A DNA stretch of 64,000 nt from an uncultured Microbacteriaceae bacterium (GTDB taxonomy: Bacteria; Actinomycetota; Actinomycetes; Actinomycetales; Microbacteriaceae). A model generated the notes under the pieces. That model did not search any database. It saw only the letters and a list, made by a program, of their open reading frames with translations, and was not told where the DNA came from. Location: NCBI GenBank assembly GCA_903940225.1, contig CAJAKC010000009.1, positions 1 to 64,000 of the forward strand. The letters run 5' to 3'. Numbering within the stretch: the stretch's first letter is position 1; every line of letters starts with the position of its first letter. Below are positions 55,136-64,000 of the stretch, piece by piece. The position numbers and the translations under genes are program-made.

Positions 55136-56571
55136 TGAGTGTCTTCCGCCGCAATCTCGGTGCGGTTGCCCGACCAGAGTGTGTGGAACGTACCTGCCTT
55201 GTCAATCCGCTTGTAGGTGTGTGCACCGAAGAAATCACGCTGGCCCTGCACGAGGGCGGCGGGCAGTCGCTCGGCACGAAGGCCGTCGTAGTAGGACAGG
55301 GACGAACCGAACGCGGGAGCGGGGATGCCGGCCTGGGCGGCAGCGATAACGACTCGGCGCCACGCTTCCTGAGCACCCGATACGGCTTTCGCAAAATACG
55401 GCGCCGCCATCAAGAGCGCTAGTGTCTCGTCGGCGCGGTACGCCTCGGTGATGCGGTTGAGGAACTGGGCACGAATGATGCAGCCACCGCGCCAGATGCG
55501 GGCGACCTCGCCCAGGTTGATGTGCCAGTTGTATTCGGCGGCACCGGCGCGAATCGCGTCAAACCCTTGCGAATAGGCGACAATCTTGGATGCGTAAAGG
55601 GCCTGACGAACGTCCTCGATAAACGCATCCTTGTCGGCGACGGCAAACGCCGACGGCCCGGCAAGTCCGCCGGCTAGCGCGCGCTGTTCGGGGTGCGAGG
55701 AGAGACCGCGGGCGAACACGGCCTCGGCGATTCCGGACACGGGAGTTCCTAGCGACAGTGCGGTCTGAACGGTCCAAACACCGGTGCCCTTTGACCCCGC
55801 CTGGTCGACGATGACGTCCACCAACGGCTTGCCCGTGGCGGCGTCCGTTTGGCGGAGGACTTCGGCGGTGATCTCGATGAGGTACGACTCGAGTTCGCCC
55901 TTGTTCCACTCGGTGAACACATCGGCGATCTCGGCGGGGGAAAGGCCCGTGCCGCGACGGATGAGGTCGTACGCCTCGGCGATCAGTTGCATGTCGGCGT
56001 ATTCGATGCCGTTGTGAATCATCTTGACGAAGTGCCCGGCGCCGTCGGTGCCGATGTGCGTGACGCAGGCTTCGCCTTCGGCAATCGCGGCGATACCGGT
56101 GAGGATGGGCCCCAGTGTTTCCCACGCCTCGGCCGAACCGCCGGGCATAATGGACGGCCCGGTCAGGGCGCCCTCTTCTCCGCCGGAAATTCCGGCGCCC
56201 ACAAAGTTGATGCCCGTTTCGCGAACGGCCTTTTCGCGACGAATCGTGTCGGTGAACAGCGCGTTTCCGCCGTCGACGATGATGTCGCCCGGTTCGAACA
56301 CCTCACACAATTGGTCGATGACGGCGTCGGTTCCGGCGCCGGCCTTGACCATGATGATCGCGGTGCGGGGCTTGGATAGGGCCGCCGCAAATTCCTGGAC
56401 CGTCGTGGCGGCGATGAAGTTCGCCTCGGGGTGGTCCGCGGTCAGTGTTTCTGTCTTGTCCCACGAGCGGTTGTAGACAGCGACGCGGTTGCCGTCGCGT
56501 GACGCGAGATTACGAGCCAGATTCGACCCCATTACGGCGAGACCGACGACACCGATGTTGGCCTGAGACAT
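55132..56571 (-). CDS. gnd: 6-phosphogluconate dehydrogenase (decarboxylating)
   Basis: The 479-aa NADP-dependent enzyme converts 6-phosphogluconate to ribulose-5-phosphate in the pentose phosphate pathway. GVVGLAVMGSNLARN is the Rossmann motif, GISGGEEGA and HNGIEYADMQ line the substrate site, and the all-helical C-terminal domain is complete. The length fits the long dimeric form. AGGAG is placed 5 nt before the ATG. GC-rich codon use resumes here after the accessory block. Confidence 0.97.
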   Translation of the reverse strand: MSQANIGVVGLAVMGSNLARNLASRDGNRVAVYNRSWDKTETLTADHPEANFIAATTVQEFAAALSKPRTAIIMVKAGAGTDAVIDQLCEVFEPGDIIVDGGNALFTDTIRREKAVRETGINFVGAGISGGEEGALTGPSIMPGGSAEAWETLGPILTGIAAIAEGEACVTHIGTDGAGHFVKMIHNGIEYADMQLIAEAYDLIRRGTGLSPAEIADVFTEWNKGELESYLIEITAEVLRQTDAATGKPLVDVIVDQAGSKGTGVWTVQTALSLGTPVSGIAEAVFARGLSSHPEQRALAGGLAGPSAFAVADKDAFIEDVRQALYASKIVAYSQGFDAIRAGAAEYNWHINLGEVARIWRGGCIIRAQFLNRITEAYRADETLALLMAAPYFAKAVSGAQEAWRRVVIAAAQAGIPAPAFGSSLSYYDGLRAERLPAALVQGQRDFFGAHTYKRIDKAGTFHTLWSGNRTEIAAEDTH

Positions 56572-56623
56572 TCCGACTCCTGACGGGAAAAACGGGGTGA
56601 AAACCAGTCCCCAGCCTATCGGG

Positions 56624-56744
56624 TATGCTGAAAACGAACTTCGGCGAGGGATTCACGGATCCGTGATCGACGCGGTGGGTTGGCCTCGGTCTTCCTCACG
56701 CTTCGGGCGTTCGAGTTGAAACACCAACCAGGGGTCGCGACCCC
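56624..56744 (+). promoter_or_regulatory. rplY leader with two perfect palindromes
   Basis: TATGCT (56624-56629) is a likely -10. The leader of about 130 nt contains TCACGGATCCGTGA (56653-56666) and GGGGTCGCGACCCC (56731-56744), each a perfect 14-bp palindrome. The second ends just before AAAGG, the rplY ribosome site. Neither has a T tract. They may be RNA hairpins that control translation or protein-binding sites. Confidence 0.45.
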
Positions 56745-56759
56745 GCGAAAGGCAACATC

Positions 56760-57377
56760 ATGGCTGAACAATTTGCACTCAAGGGCGAAGAACGCGCCGC
56801 ATTCGGCAAGGGCGCTGCGCGCAAGCTGCGCGCACTCGGCAACGTGCCCGCCGTCATCTACGGACACGGCGAAGACCCGCGTCACGTGATGGTCAACGCA
56901 CACGAACTGAGCCTGCTCGTTCGTCACAAGAATGTGCTCATCGACCTTGACGTGAACGGCAAGAAGGAACTGGTCCTGGTCAAGGACGTACAGAAGGATT
57001 ACGTGCGCCAGATCATCGAACACGTTGACCTCGTCATCGTCAAGAAGGGTGAGACCGTGACGGTCAACATCCCCGTTTCCATCATCGGGCATCCGTTCGC
57101 GGGAACCGTTGCGATGCTGGAGCACCAGACCATCCAGGTCGAGGCCGAAGCGACACAGATCCCTGAGCACCTCGAGGTCGACGTCACCGGAATGCTCGAG
57201 CACACGCACATTTCGGCGAAGGACGTCACTTTGCCCGCCGGCGTCAAGCTGCACCTTGACCCCGAGGCGATCATCGTTGCGATTCAGGCCGTTCCGAGCG
57301 CCGAGTCGCTGGGAACCGACACCGTTGCCGCCGAAGCACCCGAGGCACCCAAGGCGTCTGAAGACGCAGCAGAGTAA
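56760..57377 (+). CDS. rplY: Ribosomal protein L25 (CTC form)
   Basis: The 205-aa protein has the N-terminal L25 5S-rRNA-binding domain (GKGAARKLRALGNVPAVIYG, fragment KLRALGNVPAVIYG) and the C-terminal TL5/CTC domain. It ends in an Ala/Glu/Pro-rich tail. It binds 5S rRNA at the central protuberance of the 50S subunit. AAAGG precedes the ATG. It is separated by 2 nt from pth, the conserved rplY-pth pair. Confidence 0.95.
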   Translation: MAEQFALKGEERAAFGKGAARKLRALGNVPAVIYGHGEDPRHVMVNAHELSLLVRHKNVLIDLDVNGKKELVLVKDVQKDYVRQIIEHVDLVIVKKGETVTVNIPVSIIGHPFAGTVAMLEHQTIQVEAEATQIPEHLEVDVTGMLEHTHISAKDVTLPAGVKLHLDPEAIIVAIQAVPSAESLGTDTVAAEAPEAPKASEDAAE

Positions 57378-57379
57378 TC

Positions 57380-57961
57380 ATGTCGACTGCGTGGCTCGTA
57401 GTCGGGCTCGGTAACCCCGGGCCTGACTACGCCACGCACCGGCACTCCGTCGGTCAGCGCGTTGTCGAAGAAATCGCCGCGCAACTGGGGGAGAAGTTCA
57501 CGCGCCACAAGTCGATCGCGAACGTGGCCGAGGGCCGTTTTCAGCCCGGCACGGACAAAGTCATTCTTGCGACGCTACTCAGTTTCATGAACACCTCGGG
57601 CGTTCCGATTCGACGACTGGCGGATTTCTTCGGGGTTGACCCCGAGCACGTCATCGTCGTTCACGACGACATCGACCTGCCGTTCGACACCGTGCGCATC
57701 AAGTTCGGCGGCGGGCACGGCGGCCAGAACGGGTTGCGGTCGACGATTCAACACATCGGTGCCGAGTTCGTGCGCGTACGCGTGGGCGTCGGCCGACCCA
57801 CCGGGCAGAAGGAAGCCGCCGTTCACGTGCTGGAACCGTTCTCCAAATCCGAGCGCGAGGTTCTGCCGAGCCTCATCGCCGATGCGGCCGGTGCGGTCGA
57901 ATCGATCGTTCTCGAGGGGCTGTCTGCCGCTCAGTTGCGGCACCACTCGCCGCCGCAATAG
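57380..57961 (+). CDS. pth: Peptidyl-tRNA hydrolase
   Basis: The 193-aa enzyme recycles peptidyl-tRNA. LGNPGPDY contains the substrate Asn, and the catalytic His is H22 in THRHSVG (usually RHNxG). LSFMNTSG and HDDIDLPF hold the other active residues. Near residue 115 the usual GHNGLRS reads GQNGLRS, so the conserved His is Gln. The catalytic His and Asp are kept, so activity is expected. It starts 2 nt after rplY. Confidence 0.95.
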   Translation: MSTAWLVVGLGNPGPDYATHRHSVGQRVVEEIAAQLGEKFTRHKSIANVAEGRFQPGTDKVILATLLSFMNTSGVPIRRLADFFGVDPEHVIVVHDDIDLPFDTVRIKFGGGHGGQNGLRSTIQHIGAEFVRVRVGVGRPTGQKEAAVHVLEPFSKSEREVLPSLIADAAGAVESIVLEGLSAAQLRHHSPPQ

Positions 57962-57980
57962 CCCGCCCTAGACTGAACCA

Positions 57981-60900
57981 GTGAGTCTCGCGGGGTTGGT
58001 GGCATTAGTAAGGCCCCTGACTCGTACCCTCAGCGGGTCTTCGCTTGTCCTCGACGACGGCGCCCGCGCACCCTTTATTGCGGCGATGTGTGCCGATCCG
58101 CAGATCGTTTTGGTCGTCACGGCGACGGGTCGCGAAGCCGATTCGCTGGCGGAATCGCTGACCACGTGGGGCGTCGACGCCATCATTTTCCCATCGTGGG
58201 AAACCCTGCCGCACGAACGGTTGAGCCCGTCGAGTGAGACCATCGCCAACCGGGTCCAGGCGCTGCGCCGCGTGCGCACGTGGAACGGTGCGCAATCACT
58301 TGTTGTCATCGCGAGCGTTCGTGCCGCACTGCAACCCATCTCGGCCGCGGTGGCCGATTCCGCGCCGCTGACGCTGGCCGTCGGCGAACGGCACAACCTG
58401 CTCGATGTGTCGCGGGCGCTTCTGGAACGCGGGTATCAGCGCGTCGACATGGTGTCGCGCCGTGGCGAGATGGCGGTGCGTGGCGGAATCCTTGACGTGT
58501 TCCCACCGCTGGGCGGTCACCCGTGCCGCGTCGACTTTTTCGGCGACGAAATCGACGAGATTCGTGAGTTCTCGATCGCCGACCAGCGATCGCTCGCCAC
58601 CGTGAAATCGGTCGAGGCGTCGGCGGTGCGCGAAATTCTGTTGACCCCCGAAGTACGCAAGCGTGCCGCGAAACTCGCCGAACGCGTGCCGAGCCTGCGT
58701 TCACTGGCCGAACCGATCGCCGAGGGCATCGCCGTTCCCGGAATGGAATCGCTGCTGCCCGCCCTCGTCGACAAGGTCGTTCCGCTCGTGTCGTTCTTTC
58801 CCGACTCTGCGAGCGTCATCGTTGTTGGGCCCGATCGAGTCCGCGCCCGTGCGGAAAGCCTGCGACTGACCAATCAGGAATTCCTCGCCGCAGCGTGGCA
58901 TTCGGTCGGTGACGGCGGTGAGGTTCCCATTGATCTGGCGATGGCCGACTTCGTTGATCTTGACCAGTTCCGCACCGATGTGGCAAAACGCGAATACGTC
59001 ACCATGGCGTCGCTCGATTCCGGAAATGAAACGCGGGTCAACTCGACGCCGATCCCGTCGTTCGTTGGCGACCCCGACGGCGCGGTTGCGTTTGCGGGGG
59101 AGCGCCTGAAGGCCGGCGGAATCGTGGTCATCGTCGCGGCCGGACACGGAACCCTCGATCGCGCCCGTGAGATGCTCTCCGAAGCGGAACTGGCTGCCCG
59201 TCCCGTCGATGTCATTCCCGACGACCCCGAGAAGGGAGTCGCCTACCTCGTCATGGGGTCGATGGATCACGGGGTCGAATTCCCCGACGCCGGGCTGACC
59301 GTCATCGGCGAAGCGGAATTCTTTGGCCGACGCGAATCGAACGTGTCGAAAGACTCAACCCGACTGGCGGCCAAACGAAAGTCCACCGTCGACCCGCTGT
59401 CGCTCGTCGCGGGGGACTACATCGTTCACGAAACGCACGGAATCGGGCGATTCGTCGACATGGTCGAACGCGACATCGTCGTCAACGCGCGCACCAAGAC
59501 AAAAGCAAAGCGCGAATACCTCGTCATCGAATACGCCCCCAGCAAGCGCGGATTCCCGGGCGACAAGTTGTATGTGCCGACCGACCAGTTGGGACTCGTG
59601 TCGCGGTATGTCGGTGGAGAAGACCCGACGCTGTCGAAGATGGGCGGATCGGACTGGTCGGCGACGAAGGGCCGCGCCCGCAAGGCGGTGCGCCAAATCG
59701 CGGTCGAGCTCGTCAAACTGTATGCCGCCCGCGCTCAATCCCGCGGATTCGCGTTCCCGCCGGATACCCCGTGGCAACGCGAGTTGGAAGACGCGTTCCC
59801 GTATCACGAGACTCCCGACCAGTTGACGACCATCGACGAGGTCAAGGCCGACATGGAACGGGAAATCCCGATGGATCGCCTGTTGGCGGGTGACGTCGGG
59901 TTCGGCAAGACCGAGGTTGCTGTTCGCGCAACGTTCAAGGCGGTCATGGCGGGCAAACAGGTCGCCGTCATTGCACCGACCACCCTGTTGGTGCGCCAGC
60001 ACACCGAAACCTTCCGAGACCGATTCGCGGGATTCCCCGTGCGACTCGCGCCGCTGTCGCGATTCCAGTCCGACTCCGAAGTGAAGGCATCGGTTGCGGC
60101 GTTGGCCGACGGAACTCTCGACGTCGTTATCGGAACGCACCGACTGTTGTCGTCGGGGATTAGTTTCAAAGACCTCGGACTGGTCATCATCGACGAGGAA
60201 CAGCGGTTCGGCGTTGAGCACAAAGAGGCGCTGAAGAAACTCAAGACCAACGTCGACGTACTGGCGATGAGCGCGACCCCGATTCCCCGAACGCTCGAGA
60301 TGGCGATTGCGGGAATCCGCGAAATGTCGACCCTTGCCACCCCGCCGGAGGAACGCCATCCTGTGCTCACGTATGTCGGTGAGTACTCGGACGATCAGGT
60401 GTCCGCCGCCATCAAACGCGAAATGCTGCGCGAAGGCCAAGTGTTTTACGTGCACAACCGGGTCTCGTCGATTGCCGGTGTTGCCGCGCGACTGTCGGAA
60501 CTGGTTCCCGACGCGCGCATCGCCGTCGCGCACGGAAAACTGTCCGAAGCACAGCTGGAACAGGTCATGCTCGACTTTTGGGACCGCAAATACGACGTCC
60601 TCGTGTGCACGACGATCATCGAAACCGGTCTCGATGTTCCCAACGCGAACACGCTCATCGTGGACCGCGCCGACAAGTACGGGCTCAGCCAATTGCACCA
60701 ACTGCGCGGTCGCGTCGGCCGCTCGCGCGTTCGTGCTTATGCATATTTCCTCTACGACCGCGGACACGAACTGAGCGAAACCGCCTACGAGCGGCTCAAA
60801 ACGATTTCGCAAAACGCCGACCTCGGTGGGGGAATGGCGATCGCCATGAAAGACCTCGAGTTGCGGGGGGCGGGCAACCTGCTGGGTGCCGAACAGGCCG

Positions 60901-61439
60901 GGCACATCGCCGGAGTCGGGTTCGACCTGTATTTGCGCATGATTTCCGAAGCCGTCGGCGAATTCAAGGGCGAAGCAGCCCCCGAATCGAACGACCTGCG
61001 ACTGGAAATCCCCGTCGACGCCCGAATCCCCGACGACTACATCGATTCCGAGCGGCTGCGACTCGAGGCGTATCAAAAACTGTCCGCCGCGTCCTTCCCG
61101 ACCGCAGCCGACGACGCCATCGACCGCGAACTCGACGAACTCGTCGATCGATACGGCGAGGTCCCCGCGCAAGTGCTCACCCTCGCCTCTATCGCGCGAC
61201 TGCGCCGCAAGATTGCGCTGTGGGGAATCACCGACCTTGTCACCACCGGAACAAACCTGCGAATCGTCGGCGAAGCGCTGCCCGATTCCCGCCAAACTCG
61301 CCTGCAACGACTGTATGCGGGGGCGAAATACGTCACCACCATGAACTCGTCGATCGTGCCGATGCCCGCGCGCGAAGGCGACGAGCTTGTTGCCTGGGTA
61401 GACGACCTCGTCACCGCCATCTATGGTGATGAATCATGA
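57981..61439 (+). CDS. mfd: Transcription-repair coupling factor
   Basis: The 1152-aa translocase removes stalled RNA polymerase and recruits UvrA. The N-terminal UvrB-like part includes RGGILDVFPP. The RNA-polymerase interaction domain starts near VAGDYIVHETHGIGRF. The RecG-like motor has GDVGFGKTEVA (Walker A), IIDEEQRFGV (motif II) and LHQLRGRVGRS (motif VI). The C-terminal TRCF domain begins near RLRLEAYQKL. TAGACT lies 6 nt before the GTG start. It overlaps mazG by 4 nt (ATGA). Confidence 0.97.
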   Translation: MSLAGLVALVRPLTRTLSGSSLVLDDGARAPFIAAMCADPQIVLVVTATGREADSLAESLTTWGVDAIIFPSWETLPHERLSPSSETIANRVQALRRVRTWNGAQSLVVIASVRAALQPISAAVADSAPLTLAVGERHNLLDVSRALLERGYQRVDMVSRRGEMAVRGGILDVFPPLGGHPCRVDFFGDEIDEIREFSIADQRSLATVKSVEASAVREILLTPEVRKRAAKLAERVPSLRSLAEPIAEGIAVPGMESLLPALVDKVVPLVSFFPDSASVIVVGPDRVRARAESLRLTNQEFLAAAWHSVGDGGEVPIDLAMADFVDLDQFRTDVAKREYVTMASLDSGNETRVNSTPIPSFVGDPDGAVAFAGERLKAGGIVVIVAAGHGTLDRAREMLSEAELAARPVDVIPDDPEKGVAYLVMGSMDHGVEFPDAGLTVIGEAEFFGRRESNVSKDSTRLAAKRKSTVDPLSLVAGDYIVHETHGIGRFVDMVERDIVVNARTKTKAKREYLVIEYAPSKRGFPGDKLYVPTDQLGLVSRYVGGEDPTLSKMGGSDWSATKGRARKAVRQIAVELVKLYAARAQSRGFAFPPDTPWQRELEDAFPYHETPDQLTTIDEVKADMEREIPMDRLLAGDVGFGKTEVAVRATFKAVMAGKQVAVIAPTTLLVRQHTETFRDRFAGFPVRLAPLSRFQSDSEVKASVAALADGTLDVVIGTHRLLSSGISFKDLGLVIIDEEQRFGVEHKEALKKLKTNVDVLAMSATPIPRTLEMAIAGIREMSTLATPPEERHPVLTYVGEYSDDQVSAAIKREMLREGQVFYVHNRVSSIAGVAARLSELVPDARIAVAHGKLSEAQLEQVMLDFWDRKYDVLVCTTIIETGLDVPNANTLIVDRADKYGLSQLHQLRGRVGRSRVRAYAYFLYDRGHELSETAYERLKTISQNADLGGGMAIAMKDLELRGAGNLLGAEQAGHIAGVGFDLYLRMISEAVGEFKGEAAPESNDLRLEIPVDARIPDDYIDSERLRLEAYQKLSAASFPTAADDAIDRELDELVDRYGEVPAQVLTLASIARLRRKIALWGITDLVTTGTNLRIVGEALPDSRQTRLQRLYAGAKYVTTMNSSIVPMPAREGDELVAWVDDLVTAIYGDES

Positions 61440-62068
61440 GCGAATCCCGCCACCCCGAACTCGACGCGCTGATCGAAGTCATGGCGACGCTGCGCGGCCC
61501 CGACGGGTGCGCGTGGGACCGCGAACAAACGCACGAGTCGCTGCTCAAGTACCTGATCGAAGAAAGTCACGAATTCATCGACGCGGTCGAATCGGGTGAC
61601 CGCGACCACATGATCGAAGAACTGGGCGATGTGCTGTACCAGGTGCTGTTTCACGCCGACCTGGGCGCGGATGCCGAACGACCGTTCGACATCGAGGATG
61701 TTGCCCGCGTCGCCCGAACGAAGATGGTCGGTCGCCACCCCCACGTGTTCGGCGATGTCACTGCCGATACCGCCGACGAGGTTGTCGCGAACTGGGAGAA
61801 ATGGAAAGCCGCCGAAAAGCCCGAACGCGAATCGAAGTTCGACGGACTGCCGAAGGGGCTGCCGGCGCTGGCGCTCGCCGACAAAGTCATCGGAAAACTG
61901 ACACAGGCGCCGTCGAGCGATTCACTGCCGGCGGGCACGACCTCGGATGACCTGGGTGAGCTGTTGTTCGGGCTCGTCGCCGCGGCTAGGGCACAGGGCC
62001 TTGACGCCGAAGCCGCCCTGCGTGCCGCGGTTCGCCGCGCTATTTCCGCGGACGAAGCCGCGGAATAA
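61436..62068 (+). CDS. mazG: MazG nucleoside triphosphate pyrophosphohydrolase
   Basis: The 210-aa all-alpha NTP-PPase hydrolyses NTPs, including damaged ones, to NMP and PPi. The start LDALIEVMATLRGPDGCAWD (fragment LRGPDGCAWD), the metal site EESHEFIDAVE and EELGDVLYQVLFH are typical. The C-terminal half is shorter than in E. coli MazG and lacks a clear second EExxD site. It is translationally coupled to mfd. The last 29 nt overlap the opposite membrane-protein gene. Confidence 0.94.
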   Translation: MSESRHPELDALIEVMATLRGPDGCAWDREQTHESLLKYLIEESHEFIDAVESGDRDHMIEELGDVLYQVLFHADLGADAERPFDIEDVARVARTKMVGRHPHVFGDVTADTADEVVANWEKWKAAEKPERESKFDGLPKGLPALALADKVIGKLTQAPSSDSLPAGTTSDDLGELLFGLVAAARAQGLDAEAALRAAVRRAISADEAAE

Positions 62069-63125
62069 CGACCATCCCGGCAATCCATAACGCAACGACC
62101 GACAACTGACCGATCAGCCCTAGGGTGAACCCGGACTGCGTGTCATCGACAACTTTCTGAGATGCCGTGCCATCCGGATAATCGGGATACGGTTGACCCG
62201 TTTCAGCTAAAAGTTCGCACTCGTTGACGACAATGTTTTCGACCGGAGCAATCTGCAGGGCTCGCGACGAAATCGCTACGGTCGAAAACAGATCAATCGG
62301 CGCGGTCACTTTGTTCACCTCGGGGGTAATGGGCGCGCTGTCGCCCGCCCAGAGTGTTTGATCGTAGGTCGCAATCATCGGTTCGACCGATTCAGAGACC
62401 AACACGAAAGGATTGACGGGGGCCGCCGGCCAGACGAGGTCGTAGCGCGGAATCATGACGGTGCTCAACGAAGGGTTGGGACACTTCGGGTCCTTGGGGT
62501 ACCCGGTGTCCGGGTCGACTTCGGACTGGTCGGAAGGCCACTCCATCGACCACGTTCGTGTGGTCTGCTTGATTCCCGGCAACGCGGTAACGGCAGCCAA
62601 GACGAGGAACGGGCCGAGCACGAGCGACGCAATCGCACCGTAGGCGACAGCGGTCGCCGCGCCCGGTTTGCGAATGGTGGTGAACGCGACCGCAACGAGC
62701 AGGTCGACGATGAGGATTTCGAGCTTGAGCGATCCGAGCGCGGGAATCCACACGGCCGGCGAAACACTCGTCGACAGCAGTGCCCAGAGAATCGCGGGCG
62801 TGGCGGCTACGAGGAGTGACGAACCGACGATGAACGCCGTGACGAACGAGTTGAGGAAACCGCTCGCGCCGGTTGCACTGCGAACCCGGTCAACGATCGC
62901 CGGGATGGTGAAGAGTGCGAACGCGAGAACGAACAGCGTCACGAACGACAGTGACATCCGCCCCGCATCGAGCCCCGGGACGGTCGTGTTCTCGTTGAAT
63001 GTGGTGAGTGCCGTCGCGACGAGGGCGAGGATCCCCTCGGCGGCAACGATCGTCAGCCACAGTGGGGTGCGTACGACGGCGACGATGGAATTTCTGATCT
63101 GAGTGACAATTCTGGGATTGCTCAT
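62040..63125 (-). CDS. Membrane protein of unknown function
   Basis: The 361-aa protein has about five transmembrane segments in the first 190 residues. An extracytoplasmic region of about 135 residues follows, with two Cys pairs and a Pro-rich start (DPDTGYPKDPKCPNP). It ends in a helix with a basic tail (VVIPRLRPRK). I recognise no family. The ATG at 63125 lacks a clear Shine-Dalgarno. Its 3' end overlaps mazG by 29 nt. It faces away from hisS. Confidence 0.75.
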   Translation of the reverse strand: MSNPRIVTQIRNSIVAVVRTPLWLTIVAAEGILALVATALTTFNENTTVPGLDAGRMSLSFVTLFVLAFALFTIPAIVDRVRSATGASGFLNSFVTAFIVGSSLLVAATPAILWALLSTSVSPAVWIPALGSLKLEILIVDLLVAVAFTTIRKPGAATAVAYGAIASLVLGPFLVLAAVTALPGIKQTTRTWSMEWPSDQSEVDPDTGYPKDPKCPNPSLSTVMIPRYDLVWPAAPVNPFVLVSESVEPMIATYDQTLWAGDSAPITPEVNKVTAPIDLFSTVAISSRALQIAPVENIVVNECELLAETGQPYPDYPDGTASQKVVDDTQSGFTLGLIGQLSVVALWIAGMVVIPRLRPRK

Positions 63126-63196
63126 ATGTTAAGTGTCTCACCGTTTGGTCGAAGGCCTGACGGGTATTGTTCGCGGCGCGTGAAACAATAGGGAAC

Positions 63197-64000
63197 ATGG
63201 CGAGCGTGACACCACCCCGAGGGATGCGCGACTTCACGCCCGCCGTCAAGGCTCAGCGTGAACGAGTGTTGTCGCGAATTCGTGATTCCTATCGTGCCCA
63301 CGGCTTCGACGAGATTGAAACGCCCGTCATGGAAGAGTCGAGCCGACTGTCGGCGGGGCTGGGCGGCGACAACGAAAAGCTTGCATTCGGAATCCTCAAG
63401 CGCGGATTAACGGCCGAGGACATTGCCGGCGCCGTCTCGACGGCCGACCTGATCGACATGGGTCTGCGGTACGACCTCACCGTTCCGCTCGCCCGTTTTT
63501 ATGCGACGAACCGCGCGGAACTGCCGCCCGTGTTCCGCGCGATTCAGATTGCACCCGTGTGGCGTGCCGAACGCCCGCAAAAAGGCCGCTTCCGCCAGTT
63601 CGTTCAGTGCGACATGGACATCATCGGCGAATCGGGCATCATCGCCGAGGCCGAACTGCTCACCGCGACCCTGGCGACCCTCGATTCTCTCGGCGTCATG
63701 GGAACGACGATTCGCATCAACGATCGCCGAATCCTGATGGGGATGCTGGCGGCGTTGGGTCTGACCGACACGGCATCCGCCCTCATCACTCTCGACAAAC
63801 TCGACAAGGTCGGGGCCAGCGGCGTGATCGACGAACTGCGCGAACGGGGAACACCCGAATCCGCCCTCGAGACGCTGTCGGCTCTGCTGTCGAGCCATGC
63901 CACCCCGACCGCTGCACCCACGGTCGCCGCGATGGCCGCCGCCCTGCCCGCCGGTGTCTCGCCCGACGCGGTGGCGGAACTCGCCGCGATTGCCGACGCC
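63197..64000 (+). CDS. hisS: Histidyl-tRNA synthetase, 5' part
   Basis: This frame is open to the right edge (268 codons seen) and is not in the ORF track because it has no stop. It is a class II synthetase: PPRGMRDFTP opens the family, RYDLTVPLARF holds the ATP site, and motif 2 reads WRAERPQKGRFRQFVQCD. It charges tRNA-His. The ATG at 63197 follows AACAAT by 7 nt, a possible leaderless start. The catalytic domain is present to about residue 200; the rest, including the anticodon-binding domain, lies beyond the window. Confidence 0.93.
   Translation, partial: MASVTPPRGMRDFTPAVKAQRERVLSRIRDSYRAHGFDEIETPVMEESSRLSAGLGGDNEKLAFGILKRGLTAEDIAGAVSTADLIDMGLRYDLTVPLARFYATNRAELPPVFRAIQIAPVWRAERPQKGRFRQFVQCDMDIIGESGIIAEAELLTATLATLDSLGVMGTTIRINDRRILMGMLAALGLTDTASALITLDKLDKVGASGVIDELRERGTPESALETLSALLSSHATPTAAPTVAAMAAALPAGVSPDAVAELAAIADA

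Noticed and set aside
59355-61307. 650-aa minus-strand ORF
   Set aside because: It lies inside mfd, whose frame contains all helicase motifs. Long antisense frames are expected in GC-rich coding DNA. The translation has no recognisable domain.

Overview
The window looks like a chromosome segment of a small-genome, high-GC actinobacterium, most likely Micrococcales/Microbacteriaceae or close kin. The reasons are the gene families (WXG100, DUF3027, DUF2332, LytR C-terminal, XPB plus Helicase_C_3 pair, PMT mannosyltransferase, a DUF2510 start), many GTG starts, and numerous leaderless promoters of the form TANNNT-N6/7-start codon. Genes are tightly packed, with many 1-4 nt overlaps and several convergent pairs whose 3' ends overlap. 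The lineage call is inference from gene content; no database was searched.

Layout: 1-12.7 kb is housekeeping. It runs from a DUF2510 gene start facing a TM2 protein, tRNA-Thr, msrB/DUF2332 sharing one promoter, LytR_C and DUF3048 envelope proteins, groEL under two CIRCE operators and a WXG100 protein to the XPB helicase operon, cold-shock/DUF3027, serC and an NlpC/P60 hydrolase. 12.7-16.9 kb holds a possible leader ORF with terminator before an HNH gene, then tRNA-Arg(CCT) with a tandemly duplicated 3' end carrying two different perfect hairpins, then a large secreted FN3-RCC1 protein. 16.9-31.7 kb has a large helicase-like ATPase, 5-FCL, galU, a GNAT enzyme, tRNA-Ala, a PASTA lipoprotein, kynU-kynA, a UDP-sugar dehydrogenase, DedA, a CoA-transferase, a hydrolase and an MFS protein.

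31.7-35.6 kb is the ribonucleotide reductase locus. Two NrdR-like boxes lie 32 bp apart over the promoter, followed by nrdA, a separate 26-codon ORF encoding a CxxC tail, and nrdB in which Phe replaces the radical Tyr (class Ic-like). 35.6-50.3 kb is core metabolism and translation: aldo/keto reductase, PMT, rsmI, metG, tatD, rsmA, ispE, lspA, an ABC-F protein, tRNA-Gln, glmU, prs, a nitroreductase and a membrane protein. 50.4-55.1 kb is an AT-richer accessory block: a 1369-aa secreted Ig-repeat protein with a seven-bladed RCC1 propeller apparently nested inside its last Ig repeat, plus a small membrane protein. 55.1-64 kb returns to core genes: gnd, rplY, pth, mfd, mazG, a membrane protein and the 5' part of hisS.

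The most interesting points are the split RNR redox tail combined with a class Ic-like NrdB, the tRNA-Arg 3'-end tandem array with covarying hairpins, the two Cys-paired RCC1 surface proteins, and the window-wide leaderless promoter signature.
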